63,745 bases of DNA from Pelagophyceae sp. CCMP2097 (lineage: Eukaryota > Sar > Pelagophyceae): assembly GCA_026770575.1 (NCBI GenBank), contig MU657229.1, positions 207,660 through 271,404 of the forward strand, read 5' to 3'. Each line of letters starts with the position of its first letter. Positions within the stretch are counted from its first letter, which is position 1. The notes under the pieces are model-generated. The model searched no databases and had not been told where the DNA came from. It saw only the letters and a program-made list of their open reading frames with translations. The position numbers and the translations under genes are program-made. This document shows positions 31,844-43,475 of the stretch, piece after piece.

Positions 31844-33829
31844 TTAGTAGATGCGTTCTTCGCTATTCTCGCACCACCACTCGTACGCCTGTTGTTCCGA
31901 GAAGACGCTCCGGTCGAACAAAGCGCAGATGACGTGGTCCGTGCGCGGCGCGTCGCACAGAGTGCCCAGGAGCAGGACGACGCCGTCTTGGATCAAAGCG
32001 CGCTGCATCGACGCCGGCTGGAAGAGCCGCGCGTCGCGGCACCGCCGACGGCCGCGCTCCGCGGAAGAGAGCACGTCGAAGAAGCCGACGGACGTGCCAG
32101 CCGTGTATTCGGACTCGCCCTTGGCCTCTGCCCTCGAGTCGCCGGCTTTTGCGTCTTCGTCGCGGCGCCGCGGCGTCGGCTGGCGCCGCGGCGTTGGCTT
32201 GGGCGGCTCGTAGGTCTCGTCGTCGCCGTCGTCGGGCTCGCCGATCATGGCGAGGACGCGCGGGTCGAACTTGAAAGCTTCAAGGCCGTCGAAAGGGTCC
32301 TTTGCCTCTTCCTTTGCCTCGGCCTCGACGGGCCGCGGCAGCGAGGAAGGGTGCGCCGCCGCCTTGCTCGCCGCCGTGGCGCGCGTGATTAAAGCGTCGG
32401 CGCGCGGGCGCACGGCTGCGGCGGCTCGGAGGGCGTTTCGAGCCTTTTGCAAGTCTTCCAGCTCCGCCTTGGCTGCGGAGACTCGCCGCTCCTGCATCAG
32501 CTGCTTCCTGCGCCGGTCCTCTTCGCGCGCATCGGCCTCTGCGGCCATCTCCTTCTCGTGGCGCTCCGCGGAAGCCTTTGCTTTTTGCCAAGATAGCGCC
32601 GACGTCTCCCCTACGGCCTGCGTCGCCTGCCGTGCCGCGTCCAGCTCCGCCTCCTCGCGCAGCCGCCGCGCATTGCGCTCCGCGTCGCGCTTCTCCCGCG
32701 CCCGCCGCTGCCTACGCGGTTCCAGGTCCAGGTGCGCCTCTGGTGCGTCCCTGTCCGCGAGAGCAGCGAAACGGTGGCAATCGGACCCGTTCTGCGCACC
32801 ATTCGATGGTGCGCTCGACGACGTCCGTCGTCGGCGTCGGCGTGGCCGAGCCGTACATTTGCGGCAGCGGCCGCGCCGTAAAGTGCTCTTCCACGTGCAA
32901 AGGCGCCGGCCGCCGGTGCTCCGCCGCGCGCGCCGCAGAGTGCTGCGCGAGCTCGGGCGGCGGCGTGGCGGCGCGGCGTTCGTTGCGCGAGTTGAGCTGC
33001 GCGCGCGGCCCCGGCCGCTCCATCTTGGCGCAGGCGTCGCGGACCTCTCTATGGACCTCGTCGCGCAAGTGCTCCGCGCCCTTTTCCAAACGCGACCGAG
33101 CCGCGTCCTTTAGCCTAGCACAAGTCTCCAAGGCGTCCTCGACGTCGTTCTCGGCGCCGCCGCGCGGCCTCCTGCGGGGTGGAGACCGCACGGCGGAAGC
33201 TTCGTCCTCGTCGACGAGGTTGAGGCCCGTGAGGAAGAACGTACTGCCGTCCGTATCCGTCGCAAAGCCGCCGGCGCGCCGCGGGTGGCCATTCGCAGAG
33301 GCCAAAGACTGCGAGCTCTGGGCCTGGAGCGCCTTGCGCTCCTCGGCGAGGCGCTTTTCTTCTTTAGCGAAGCGCTCACGCTCCAGGGCCGCGTCGTGCT
33401 CCAGGTAGCGGCCTGCAGAGACCGGAGTGCAGAGGCCGCGGTACAGAGGACCGGAAATACGGCCACGCATCGGACCGGAGAGGAGGCCGCGCATCGGACT
33501 GTCGACGGGCCGCGCGTCAAACCGTCGACGGGCCATGCGTCGGACCGTCGACGGGCCGTGGGGCCGCACCGTGGCGTTGCATCGATGCAAAGAGACGCAC
33601 CGAAGATTGCATTGTCTTTCTCAAGCAAGTCGATGATATCGTGCGCCGCAGCCATGCCCGCAGACGCTTTGTCCATCGACCTACGCCCATCAATCGACAC
33701 CAAGCGACCGGCCCGAGTCGGCGCGAGGAGGACGACATGCCACAACGCCGCAACGCCGACGGACGCCGGCCCTTGCGCGCGGATCGCCTCGCGGCGCTGC
33801 TTCTCCACCGCCCGCCGCGCATCGGGCAT
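31844..33829 (-). CDS. Coiled-coil protein, Arg/Glu/Ala rich
   Basis: Unrecognised family. Three exons 5' to 3': 33829-33601, 33412-32800 and 32750-31844 (phases 1, 2), 582 residues, donors GTGCGT and GTGCGC. Two long charged helices (EHDAALERERFAKEEKRLAE near residue 80, and the RREEAELDAARQ to KAELEDLQKARNALR stretch near 330-400) predict coiled coils. The C-terminal part ends with a conserved-looking block, FDRSVFSEQQAYEWWCENSE, after a Pro/Arg-rich linker with PTPRRQPTPRRR repeats. This resembles centrosomal or ciliary scaffold proteins in style only. The first intron is filled with degenerate repeats. Divergent from the membrane-protein gene at 34019. Confidence 0.65.
33440..33570. repeat. 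Degenerate minisatellite inside an intron
   Basis: Repeats around GGTCCGATGCG(C/T)GGCC and CCGTCGACGG(T/G)CCGAC within the intron 33413-33600. Units vary in length (about 15-24 bases). Confidence 0.6.
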
Positions 33830-34018
33830 CGTCAGCGCTAACGCGCACGCGAGCGGCGGGGCCGGTGTGGATACAACCGCAGGGAACGACGGTCCCGCGT
33901 GCGGTTCTTTTGGGCGATTTCGAGAACTCTGCCACTGCCAGTGCCAGTGCCAGTGGCGCCGCCGTTAGTACCCCCTTCCGGAATTCCTCGGCGGCGCGCC
34001 GGTGACATCTACCCGTCG
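33830..34018. promoter_or_regulatory. Divergent promoter region
   Basis: 189 bases between two divergent start codons. Contains a short CCAGTGCCAGTGCCAGTGG triplet repeat near 33935. Promoter role inferred from position. Confidence 0.4.
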
Positions 34019-35425
34019 ATGGAGAGCGGCGTGACGCAGCACGGCGTCGGTGCGTCGCGCGTCCGTGGGACGCCGCCTCTTTCTCCGACGGCGCCTGCGC
34101 CCGGTGTGCCGGCCGGTTAGGGTTAGGGTTAGGTGCCGGTGTGCGGGGCGACGTCGACGGCGGCGTCGTAGGCGCCGCGGCGCCCGAGGCCGGCGACGCG
34201 CTGACGTACGACTATAAGATGCGGCGCCCCAAGCGGCCGCACCCGACCAAGGTACCGTCGTTGTTTGCGTTTGTAAACCCTCGTCGTTTGCAAAAAACGA
34301 GCCATGCGGACAAGGACCCTCTCCGCCGCATAGTTCTTTCACGACTCGGACTTCCTCGACGGCGAAGTGGCGCGCGCCGACGCGCTGCGCCGCTACCGCG
34401 CCGCAGAACCTTTTGTCCAGGAGACGAAGGAGAGTGTCGAAGAGCCAAAGCCAGCGGTCGACAAGCCCACGGTCGACAAGCCCGCCGTCGAGGCGCCTGG
34501 CAAGAAGGTTTCGCCGGTGCCCGAGGAAGACGCCGTCGAATTTCACGACGGCCGCCGCGTCGCCGCCGCGTCGCGGGCGCAGAAGGCGTATCTGGTGGTC
34601 GCGCTGCTCGGCGGCGTCGTCTTCGCCTTCGCAGTCGAGTTTAACAACCGCACGAGATTTGCTGTTCTCATCATCCCCGTGTGGATCGGGTGCATCCTTT
34701 TCCTCGTCGGTTCCGCCGGCGCGTGGGCGGCGGCGGCGGGCGACTCGAACGGCGACGCGCGCGTGAAACCGAGCGGAGGCGCACCCGTTTCCGCCGAAGG
34801 AGCCCAAAGCGACGCGCCGTCGAGGCTGCTCGACCTGGCGGAAACGGAGGCGGGGGCAGCGACGACGCCATCCTCGAAGGGTGTTTTTACGCTTTATTAT
34901 TCTGGAGCTTCGTCGCATTCTTCGGCGTTTCTTTATTGGCCCATGCCGCCGTCGGCGCGGACTTTGGCCGGACGCAGCGAGAAGCGTCGCCGCACCGCTA
35001 TGACAAGGCCTACGGCGACGGCGGCAGTCGTGGCCCGCGGCAGCTCCGCGGGGCCATGCTCGGCTTGGGCAACGCCCTGTTTGTCGTCGGCATTGTAGGC
35101 GTTTTGATCGCGCGGGAGTGCCGGCCCGTGGATTCGAAGGCAGCTGTGGCGTGGCTTGGGGTTTGTTTGGCGTGGACCGGTATGTTCATCTCCTCCTCCT
35201 CGGCAACTTTATTCGCGTCCTGGAACCAGGCCCTCGACCGCGCCGCAAACGGGCCGCCGGACTTTTTTTTTGGCGTTGCATCGGCCTTTGCGTGATGGGC
35301 GCGGCAGCCGTTTTTGTGAACCGCAAGTCGTGAAACTGCAACTTATCCAACCAAAGGAACCCCAAAAGGGCCGACTCCTCTTCTAGGCGGTCCTGGGCTT
35401 CCTCTTTGTTGCCGGCCTCACTTGA
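34019..35425 (+). CDS. Multi-pass membrane protein, unknown family
   Basis: Exons 34019-34049, 34172-34251, 34334-35315 and 35387-35425. Summed length is a multiple of three only if one base is missing at each of two homopolymers, G5 at 34852-34856 and T9 at 35263-35271; the protein is then 377 residues and reads smoothly across both. At least five hydrophobic helices: AYLVVALLGGVVFAFAVEF, FAVLIIPVWIGCILFLVG, CFYALLFWSFVAFFGVSLL, GNALFVVGIVGVLIA with AAVAWLGVCLAWTGMFI, and the last helix CIGLCVMGAAAVF completed by AVLGFLFVAGLT from the final exon. Between helices 2 and 3 is a disordered Pro/Ala linker; before helix 1 are VDKP repeats. No transport motif recognised. The first intron contains telomere-like repeats. 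Confidence 0.68.
34115..34133 (+). repeat. Telomere-type (TTAGGG) repeats inside an intron
   Basis: GGTTAGGGTTAGGGTTAGG lies within the first intron (34050-34171) of the membrane-protein gene. Three units, perfect. Confidence 0.85.
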
Positions 35426-35578
35426 GCGGTCCTCGTCGTCGTCGCGAGCACTCGCCTCGGAAGCAAGCAACGCGGGGACTGCAGAGACGTTTTGAGGTGC
35501 ACTTCTCAAAGGTGGTGGCGACGAGCTTTCGGCTGCCGAAAGTACGCCGCCGACGCTTTAAGGTGGGACGCTTCAAAG

Positions 35579-38500
35579 ATGATTTGTTACGAAAAGCGCG
35601 GGTCGGGTGAAAAATTCTCCCTCGTTTGTAAATCCTTAGAGGATTCTGTCTACGCATGGGAATCCAAGACCCACGGCCGGTCAAACGTCGGCGCGAGCGG
35701 CTCCACGGTGGCGTACTACGGCTGCCCGAAGGCCCAGTGCTGCACTTTATTTGGAGAGGCTCTTCGGATGCACACCTTCGTCTTCATTCTTTGTGCAGGC
35801 CTCGGTCTGATTCTCATTTCGCTCATCGCGCTCTTCCTCGTTCAAGACGCATCAAATGATCAAGCGCCCGCGGCGAAGCCCGCTTTGCGGCGGAGCGGCG
35901 GACCGCTGGGCGGCGGCCTTGTTTTGGCCGGGATTGCATCTTGTGCCGCAGGCGCTCTACACGAAGAAGCACCCCGCCTCGTCAAACGACGTCCGCGGGA
36001 ACCTCACCAACGCGCTTCCGACCACTTTCCAACGGTCCCGATCGAATCACTTCGGGCGTCCTGTCCATCTTCCTCGCCGACGAGCTCAGCCTCCAAAGCG
36101 ACTCTGTCTGGTCGACTTCGTTCCGCCCAGACGCGCAGGCCGCCACCGACGCGCTGCCCGCCCCGACGACGATGCCCACGGAGAGGCCCACTTTTACACA
36201 ACCCACGCCGGCGCCGACGATTGCGCCGACGCCCGGCTCTGGCAGGCCTTCGGCGACACCGACGGCCCTCCCTACGGCATTCACGACCGACGCGCCGACG
36301 GCCGGGCCAGCGCCGCCGCCGACCGCGGCGCCGTCTGTAGTGCCGTCGGAAAGCATGGACCGCCCGACGACCGAACCTCCCCCCACAAGCATCCCGTCGC
36401 TCCGGCCGCACTCGCTCCCGACGTTGACGCCGACGTTGTTGCCGACGATGACGGCGCCGGCGCCGTCGGCGGCGCCGTCCTCTACGGCGGCGCCGACGTT
36501 CGACGCGCCGGAACCGACGCAGCCTCTCCCGACTGCGCAGCCCGCGCCTGCGCCGACGGCAGCGCCGACGGCAGTGCTGACGCCGGCCCCGACGTCGGCA
36601 CCGTCGCAGGTGCCGACAAAGGTTCCGTCGCCCAGGCCTTCATTCTTTGTGACACCGGCGCCTTCGCCAGAGCCGACGGCGGTGCCGTCCCCAGCGCCGT
36701 CGCGCGTCCCCACGCGCGTCCCCACGCAAGCGCCGACGGCCGTTCCCACCGCCGCACCGATTTCCAAGCCGACTTCTTTGCCGTCTTTCACTCCATCCGC
36801 GGCCCCCTCCAGACCGCCGTCCACGTCGACGCCTTTATCGACGCCCACGCCCGCGCCGACTTCCAGCCCGCGCCCGACGGCTCTGCCGACGGCGGTCCCT
36901 TCGTCTAGCCCGACATGCCGCGTCGGGCTCGTGCAGACGGTGCCGCGAAAAGACGTCGCCCTCACCTCAGGAGGCTGCAAGCGCTTCACGCACGCCCTCT
37001 CGCTCTTCGCCGACAACGCGAACTGCGATTTAACAGTCCGCGTCGGCGTCTCTGGTGGTGGGACGGTGCGCTTCATCGAAGAAGGCGGGGCCAGCGACGC
37101 TTTCGTACTCGAGGGATCCGCTGAAACGCTCAACTCTTTCCTTGACGATTTCGAAATGTGCCCGAGCATCTGCGGCGTCGACGCGGCATTGACGTTTACA
37201 GTCGACGAAACCTGCGGCTGCGCTGTGGGTCCGGCACTCGCGGAAATGACGGTTTCGTCATGTCCGCTCTGGCAGTGAAAATCCGCGGCCGAGTCGTCCG
37301 GGCAGGCTGCGCGGCCGGCTGGGATTCGGCCCCGGTGGCGGACGTCCGCGTTGAAGTCGCCGCGGCGTGCGCGGAGCACGTCGTAAATACGGACTGCGAC
37401 TCGGACGGGCTTGACTCTTTAAATGTCTGCTACTTTGCCAAAGACCACGGCTCTGCTCGCAAACTCACGTTTGCAAAAGAGGGCTGGTGGGCCGTGGAGA
37501 CGACGGTGAATCTCGGCGCGACGATTCTAGAGACAGACGTTGGAAGGTATGCGATTGTCGAAGGAGTTTGTGCGGACGCGACAGCTTCAACGCAAGTTGT
37601 AGACCCGCGGCGGTGCGCCGCGCTGGACACGTGCGGGGCCTTCAACGCCACGTCGTCCTGCGAGTGCGACGACGCCGACTACGAGCTACGGCCGCTGTTT
37701 GCTCTCGGCGGTGGAGTGCGAGGCGTGCGAGGCCGGCGGGAACTGCACCGCCCTCTGCCTCGCCCCTGCCGTCGGCGCGAATTCGCGCGGTCAAGGCTTC
37801 GGCGCCGCGGGCGCGTTCTTGCACGGCGTGCCTTGCGCATGTCGAGCAGAAGCGTCGCCTTATCGAACTTTGGAGGACGTTTGTTTTGCACCTTCTGTCC
37901 AAGGCACGTCAAGGCGCTTTCCGCGCCTGCACCGGCCCGACGCTTCAGCCGACGCTTCGGCCGACTGGCGGCTCGACGGACGCGCCGCAGCCGACGCTGG
38001 CGCCGACGCTGGGAAACGTCACACGGCCAACGCCCACGCCCACTTTCAAGCCCACCGTCTCGACGCCCACACCGCAGCCGACCGCGGTCCCCGCGCCGAC
38101 TGCGCCCGCGCCGTCCTCGGCGCCGACGGCATTGGCCGACGGGAGCTTTCGGGTGGAGGCGGCCGTCGTCCAACTGGGTTCGTTCAATAAAGTTGCGGGT
38201 GCGGCGACGTGCTCCACCGCTTTGTACGAGACACAGCTTCAACCGGACGACGCCGCCGTGGCTTCCCGCGACGTGGATGCTACAGCGGCGTCTTTTACCT
38301 TCGTCGAGGCGCCGCTGTTCGAGGCGGTGCCCTCTGAGCCTCTGGGGCGCGTGGCATCGTTTTGCTCTCCCGAAAATTTCGCCGAAAATTTCGGCCTCTT
38401 AAGACAGCACGCAACGGCGTCGGCGTACTCCACGCTCATCCCCGTGGCGCCGACGCTGGCGCCGGGCAAAGTCGGAATCGCTTGAGTTTTCGGGCCGAAT

Positions 38501-39133
38501 CATAGAATCTGATCTAACGGCAGCCTCAAGTTGCTCGTCACTTTCAAGGTCTCAAATGACTTTCTAGACGAGCGCTGCCTCGTATCCCTCGGCCAGCCCG
38601 AGTGCGGCGGCGCCAAGGTCGTGCGCAGAGAAACGCGCGAGCTGCTGGGCGGTGCTTCTTATTTTTTGGAGTACGTGGAGATCGACGCCAGACGCACAGA
38701 CTACACCATCTGGGTCCACAGCGCCGAGCCGCCGGAGGACGCGCGCATATTCGTCTTCAACGACGCGGGCGCCGTCGGCCACTACGCGGTCGCCTCGGGC
38801 AATTCGCTGGACGCGTCGGGCGGCGCTTCGCCGGGCGCGTCGGGCGGGATGTCGGGCGGAATGTACACAAAGGCCCTGTGCCTCGAGTTCTTCAACCCGT
38901 CAACCGCCCCGCTCGTCTACGAGCACCACGCAACATGCTCGCCGCGCGGCTGGTCGAACGCGCAGCTCGCGGACAGGTGCGCTTCCATCCCTGAGTGTGC
39001 GGGCGACGACGGGCTGCGATGGTCGTGCTCCAGACACATCCCAAACGCAATCCTCCGCTGCGCCGGCGACGTCTACCAAAACGCGCTCTACTGCGCGCCG
39101 GCGAAGAATGCCGCCATGTGTCGGCGACTGTGA
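35579..39133 (+). CDS. Pro/Thr-rich cell-surface protein locus (model incomplete)
   Basis: Probably one multi-exon gene. The 5' part (from the ATG at 35579) has a Cys-containing head and a strong transmembrane helix (FVFILCAGLGLILISLIALF). From about 36150 to 36910 the frame is an extended PTxxPT/APT repeat, the mucin-like stalk common in algal surface proteins. A folded Cys-rich domain follows (36920-37278), then a region rich in Cys (37290-37900, ECEACEAGGNC, EGF/TNFR-like), a second PT stalk (37930-38120) and two more domains ending at 39133. Adjacent blocks fall in different frames and not every join has a phase-consistent splice pair, so some boundaries are introns and others may be base errors. 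Two adjacent genes cannot be excluded. Function: likely adhesion or wall/glycocalyx. Confidence 0.5.
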
Positions 39134-39546
39134 GCGACCCGAGCCTCGTCCGCGCCGCCATGTGCCGAACACGCAAAGTGTGATGTTCTTGTTGTATCCC
39201 CTTGTCATAACTAACGCACGTGTGCTTACGCTTCGGGGGCCTCGGACGTCGAGCGAGCCCTGTGCGAAGGAATGCGGGGTACACAGGTCTCAAGCAACGG
39301 TGCTCTTGGCGCAATGGGATGAGCAGGCGCCAGTCCCGGAGGCCACGGCGGCGATCCCCTCCGCCGACTGCAGCCGCGCCGCCTGCGCGCGCGGCCCTGC
39401 AGGCCAGGCCCCAACTCCTCTGTGCATTTGCATCGAGCCGGACGAAGAAGGGACCTCGCCGCGGTGCGCCGAAGGTGCGGCTCCCACGGCTCGTCCACAA
39501 GGGCCTCCACAGATTAATACAACATATTGCGCCCCGCGCGCGCCGC
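39134..39546. other. Intergenic between convergent genes
   Basis: Lies between the ends of the PT-rich locus (+) and the LRR scaffold gene (-). Frames here are shadows without protein-like composition. Nothing else seen. Confidence 0.45.
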
Positions 39547-42500
39547 TTAGCCGGCCGGCTCGCCGTTTGACGCGCCGTCCGCATCGCCGTTTTCGGCGTC
39601 GAGCGGGTTGGTGCGCAGGTCGGCGGCGGCCATGCCATCGCGGTCTTGCCTGCATAGCGCGCTCGAGGGGTCGCGTCGACCGAGAAGAGGCCAGATGCCC
39701 GGCCGAGGGGGCCCCGGGGGAGAGGCCCCGGGAGCAAACAACCTCGGCAGAGGGAGCCGGTCGAGGAAACCCAGTCGAGGGGCCCGGTCGAGCCAGTCGA
39801 GGGCACCGGTCGAGCGGTCCCAATAGAGGGGCCGCAGTCGAGGAAGACCAGTCGAGGGGCCGCAGTCTTTGGGATCCCGGTGGCCGACTCTTTCTCGAAA
39901 ACAACATGGGGCGCCGCGCCTCGCAACAGCTGCCGCTCGGCGCGTTCCACCGCCTCCCTTTCCACCTTTGCGGCGAGCGCGTCGGCGTCGCGCTCGAGCT
40001 GCCACACCGCCGCCCGCGCGGCGATGTCGGCCTTGATGCGGTCCGATTTCTTCGCGTAGCGCTTTTGAACCACGAAAAACGCATCATCAATAGCAGCCTG
40101 TTGAGCCACAAGATTTGCCTTTTCCGCGGCGGCGCGTTCGCGCTGGAAACGCTTCGCGGACCGGCCCTCGCGCTCGAGGGCCGAAAGGTCCGTCGACCGC
40201 CGGTTTAAGAGGCCGTCCGGCGTCGCTTCAAAAATCCGTTGCAAGTTTGGATCCAGAACTCTCAAAGTCGACAGCGTCTCGAGCCTACGGCGGGGCTTCT
40301 TTGTGGGCAAGAAGCTTTTCAGAGACGCACCCTATGAGGCATTGAGTCTCTGCGGCCTCGAGCTTGCCCTCTGCGTCTTCCGAGTGCGCCGCCTTTGCCT
40401 GCTCCCCAAGCAACCTCCTCGCTTTCGTGCAGTCGCGCCGCGCCTGCGGGAACTGGCCGAGCGCACACCGCGCGTCTGCGCGGAGTAACAAAGTGGGGAC
40501 GTGCTCGGAACGACGACCGAGGACGACCTTTATATCGTGAATCGCTCCCGCCGAGTCCCCCAGCGCGTGCGCCGCCATCGCGCGCGCGTAGAAGAGCTCG
40601 GGTCTTATCGAAAAGTCGACGTCGGAGTTTTGGAGCTCGAGGTGCAACGCCGCCGTGGTAAGTGATGTTCGAGCGAGATGGAGCTCCTTTTTCTTGTGCC
40701 TGATCAGGTGCAATTCAGCTTCGTCCATCTCCAGCGCGTCCCCGTGCGCCGGCGCGAGGTGCCGCGCGCAGCCGACGTGCGCGAGGCCCTCTGCGAAATG
40801 CGCCAACGAGTCGGTCGGGGCCGCGTCCACTGCAATTTTCAACGACTTCAAAGCTTCTTCAAACTCGCCCCTCTCCAATGATTCCGTCCCCGCGCTAGAA
40901 CCGCGCGCCTGCCGCAGCCTTGCGCGGGAAAGCTGCACGTGTAAACGATAGCGGTCGCTGTGCATTTCCGCGTCGTAGTCGTCGTCTTGGGCGGTGTCCG
41001 CGACGACTCTCAGGTGAGACGCTCTTGACCTCAGCGCACCGAGCTTATCCAGCGCCGCCTCGGCGCAGCGCGAGATGGGGTTGTGGTCGAAGCGCAGGAC
41101 TTTGAGCTTTGGGGCGGCGGCGAGGCCGTCTAGAGCGCGGCCTTTGAGTAGATTGTGATCTAACGTCAAAACCTCGAGCTTGCTCAACATTGCAAACTCG
41201 CGTCCGGGGATGCTTTCCAGCAGGTTTGAATCCAGGTGCAGCTCGACGAGGCCTATCAAGCCGCGGACGTCGCCGGGGATGCTGTCGATTTGGTTGTTTG
41301 AGAGGTCGAGACTTCGAAGCTTGGCGAGGCGGAAGAGCTTGGCCGGCAGGGCACCCGAAATGGAATTGTGCGAGAGGTCGAGCTCTACTAAAGAGACGAG
41401 CGAGGCGAGGACGTCGCCGTCGACGGTTCTGAAGCGGTTGTGCGAAAGGTACAACCGTTGGAGCTTGAACATAGCCCCGAACGAACGTGGCAAAGCCTCG
41501 AGCTGGTTGTTCCTCAGCGAAAGCACGGCGCAGGCGCGCAGCTGCGCCAGCTCCGTGCCAAGCTCGTGAAGGTCGTTGCCGTCGAGGTGCACCTCCTTCA
41601 CGAGGCGGAGCTGCGAAAGGCCCGGCGCCGTCGATCGAATGTGATTCCTGCAACAGTCCAGCTGCAGCAGCCCCCGCAGCGCGGATACAGCCTCGGGCAG
41701 CTCCCGCAGCGCGTTGCCCTTGAGGAGGAAGCGCTGGACGTGCTTGAGGCCCTCGAGGGAGGCTGGTAACGATTCGATCTTATTGTCCTGCACGTCGACG
41801 TGCTCGAGCGCCAACATCTCACCGAAACCCGCCGGCAGCCCCACGAGCCGGTTGCGCGCGATCTCCAACACGCGCAGTTTTGCGAGCTTCGCCCAGCCGT
41901 ACGCCGCGGCCGCGGTGCCGTTTGGAGGCGGGCCCACGACGTCAATGGCGTTGTCGCTGAGGCGCAACTCTTCGAGGTGTTCCAGCTGGTCCAGCTGCGG
42001 CGGCCACCTCTGCAGGCGGTTCGAGGACGCGTCGAACCTGACCAGCTTCGCCAAGAGGCCGAGGCCGACATCCCAGACTCGAGTTTCTCGGAGCAAGTCG
42101 ACGTCGCCGCTCAGCACGGGCAAGTCGACGAGCTCGTTAAAAGCCACGTCCCAGTCCTCCAACGCGGCGAGGCGGTAGAGGCGCGGTGGGAGTTGGCGGA
42201 GGCGGTTGTGCCGGAGAATGAAAGTCCGTAAAAGCACGAGGTCTTGTAATTCCAAGGGGAGCTTGGTGATGACGTTATTCGAGTAGTCGAGCCTCGTCAA
42301 ATTCGTGAGCGACCCCAAGTCGGCGGGGACGGCGGCGATGCGGTTGTGCGAGACGTCTAAATGGGTGAGGCACTCGAGGTTCAGGACTCGAAAGCTCAAA
42401 CGCAAGAGGTCAAGGTGCGAAAGACACAAAGACTCGGCGCATTCATCTTCCGCGACGTCGACGAGTCTTTGCGCGACGCTGCGCGGCCACTCGCGCGGCG

Positions 42501-43359
42501 GCGGCGCGGACGAGTCGTCCGATTCGCCTTCCGAGGCTGCGTCGTCGGCCGTGGCTTCCGATGGCGCGACAGAGTCTTCGCCGTCGTCGATTACCACGGT
42601 TCCGTCGGCGTCCACCAACTTGCCATCGAGGATGTCGTGCGACCCGAGCATCTTTGGTTTTGCCCAGGACGTAGAGCCGGTGCGCGAGTTGTAGTAGTAT
42701 CCGGCCGACCCTTCCTCCAAAACCTTTGAGACGACGGTGACGAGGACCTTGCGCGCCTTGCGCACGTCGACGGTCCGGCGCCACGCGGACTGGATGAGCA
42801 GCGAGGCCTGAGGTGGAGTGAACCTAGCGGCGTGGCGGGTCGCCGGAAGGGGGAAAGCCTTGGAACAATCGCGGTTCGTCCCACGCGCGCGCCTCGGAAG
42901 ACGCCTCTCTTGTCGCCGTCCTTGAGCCTCTGATCAACTCTCTCACGACTCTGCGGCTTTCCCGGGTGTGGCGGACGCGGCGTGTGGCGTGGGTGCCGTC
43001 GTCTCCAAGTCTCGCCACATCAACGGCGTGGGCCGCTTCCAAGAGGCGCGGTCCTCGCGGAGGTGGTAGTAGTAGAAGCGGCCGTGAAGCGGGTCGTAGA
43101 TGCGCTCCCAGCGCGCCGCGATCATGACGTACACCGCCTGGCGCGCCTACGCAGAGTCGGGCAGGTCGCCTCGATACCGCCCCGACGCATCGCTCGCAGC
43201 CGGGCGGAAGCGCGCGATGATCCGGGTGGCGCGCGATGATGGGGAGAGAGAACGGTCCCGGGCTTTACGTACGAGCGCCCGGCGGGCCAGCGCCTGCATT
43301 CGCGTTGCCGCCGCATCCGCTGCCTTCTTCGTCAGCGGCGCGCGCGCCGGCAGCGCCAT
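39547..43359 (-). CDS. IQ-WW-WW-leucine-rich-repeat-TPR scaffold protein
   Basis: Composite intracellular scaffold. Exons 5' to 3': 43359-43273, 43146-42947, 42823-40331, 40284-about 39900, and a last exon ending at 39547; all joins except the final one are phase-checked (0, 2, 2). Residues 1-30 contain an IQ-like helix (ATRMQALARRAL). A WW-type motif follows (WERIYDPLHGRFYYYHLRED), a second IQ helix (LLIQSAWRRTVDVRKARK) and a second WW (GYYYNSRTGSTSWAKP). Then about 18-20 LRRs of the LxxLDLSxNxIxxLP type, three TPR-like helices pairs (EEALKSLKIAVDAAPTD, AHALGDSAGAIHDIKV, QFPQARRDCTKA), and a basic coiled tail. IQ motifs suggest calmodulin binding. The last intron carries a minisatellite. No exact family known to me. 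Confidence 0.75.
39758..39867. repeat. CCAGTCGAGG minisatellite in an intron
   Basis: Imperfect units of about 16-24 bases built on (C/G)AGTCGAGG(G/A)(G/A)CC and CCGGTCGAG, in the last intron of the LRR scaffold gene. Similar GTCGA-based units occur in introns near 33440-33570 and 56690-56750. Confidence 0.65.
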
Positions 43360-43475
43360 GGCGGCCAACGCCGAGGCGCAAAGACGAGGCGAGGGCCCGC
43401 GGCGCGCCGATGTTATCGCTGAACGGCCTCGTGCCTGACGGTTCGTCCTCGTCGATCGAAGAAGAAAATCTGACG
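43360..43475. promoter_or_regulatory. Very short divergent promoter region
   Basis: 116 bases separate the LRR scaffold start (-) from the SOUL gene start (+). Transcription start sites must be tightly packed. No motif identified. Confidence 0.45.

Noticed and set aside
35982..37379. 465-residue minus-strand frame rich in Gly/Val/Ala
   Set aside because: Antisense of the PTxxPT repeat; repetitive coding DNA leaves other frames open.
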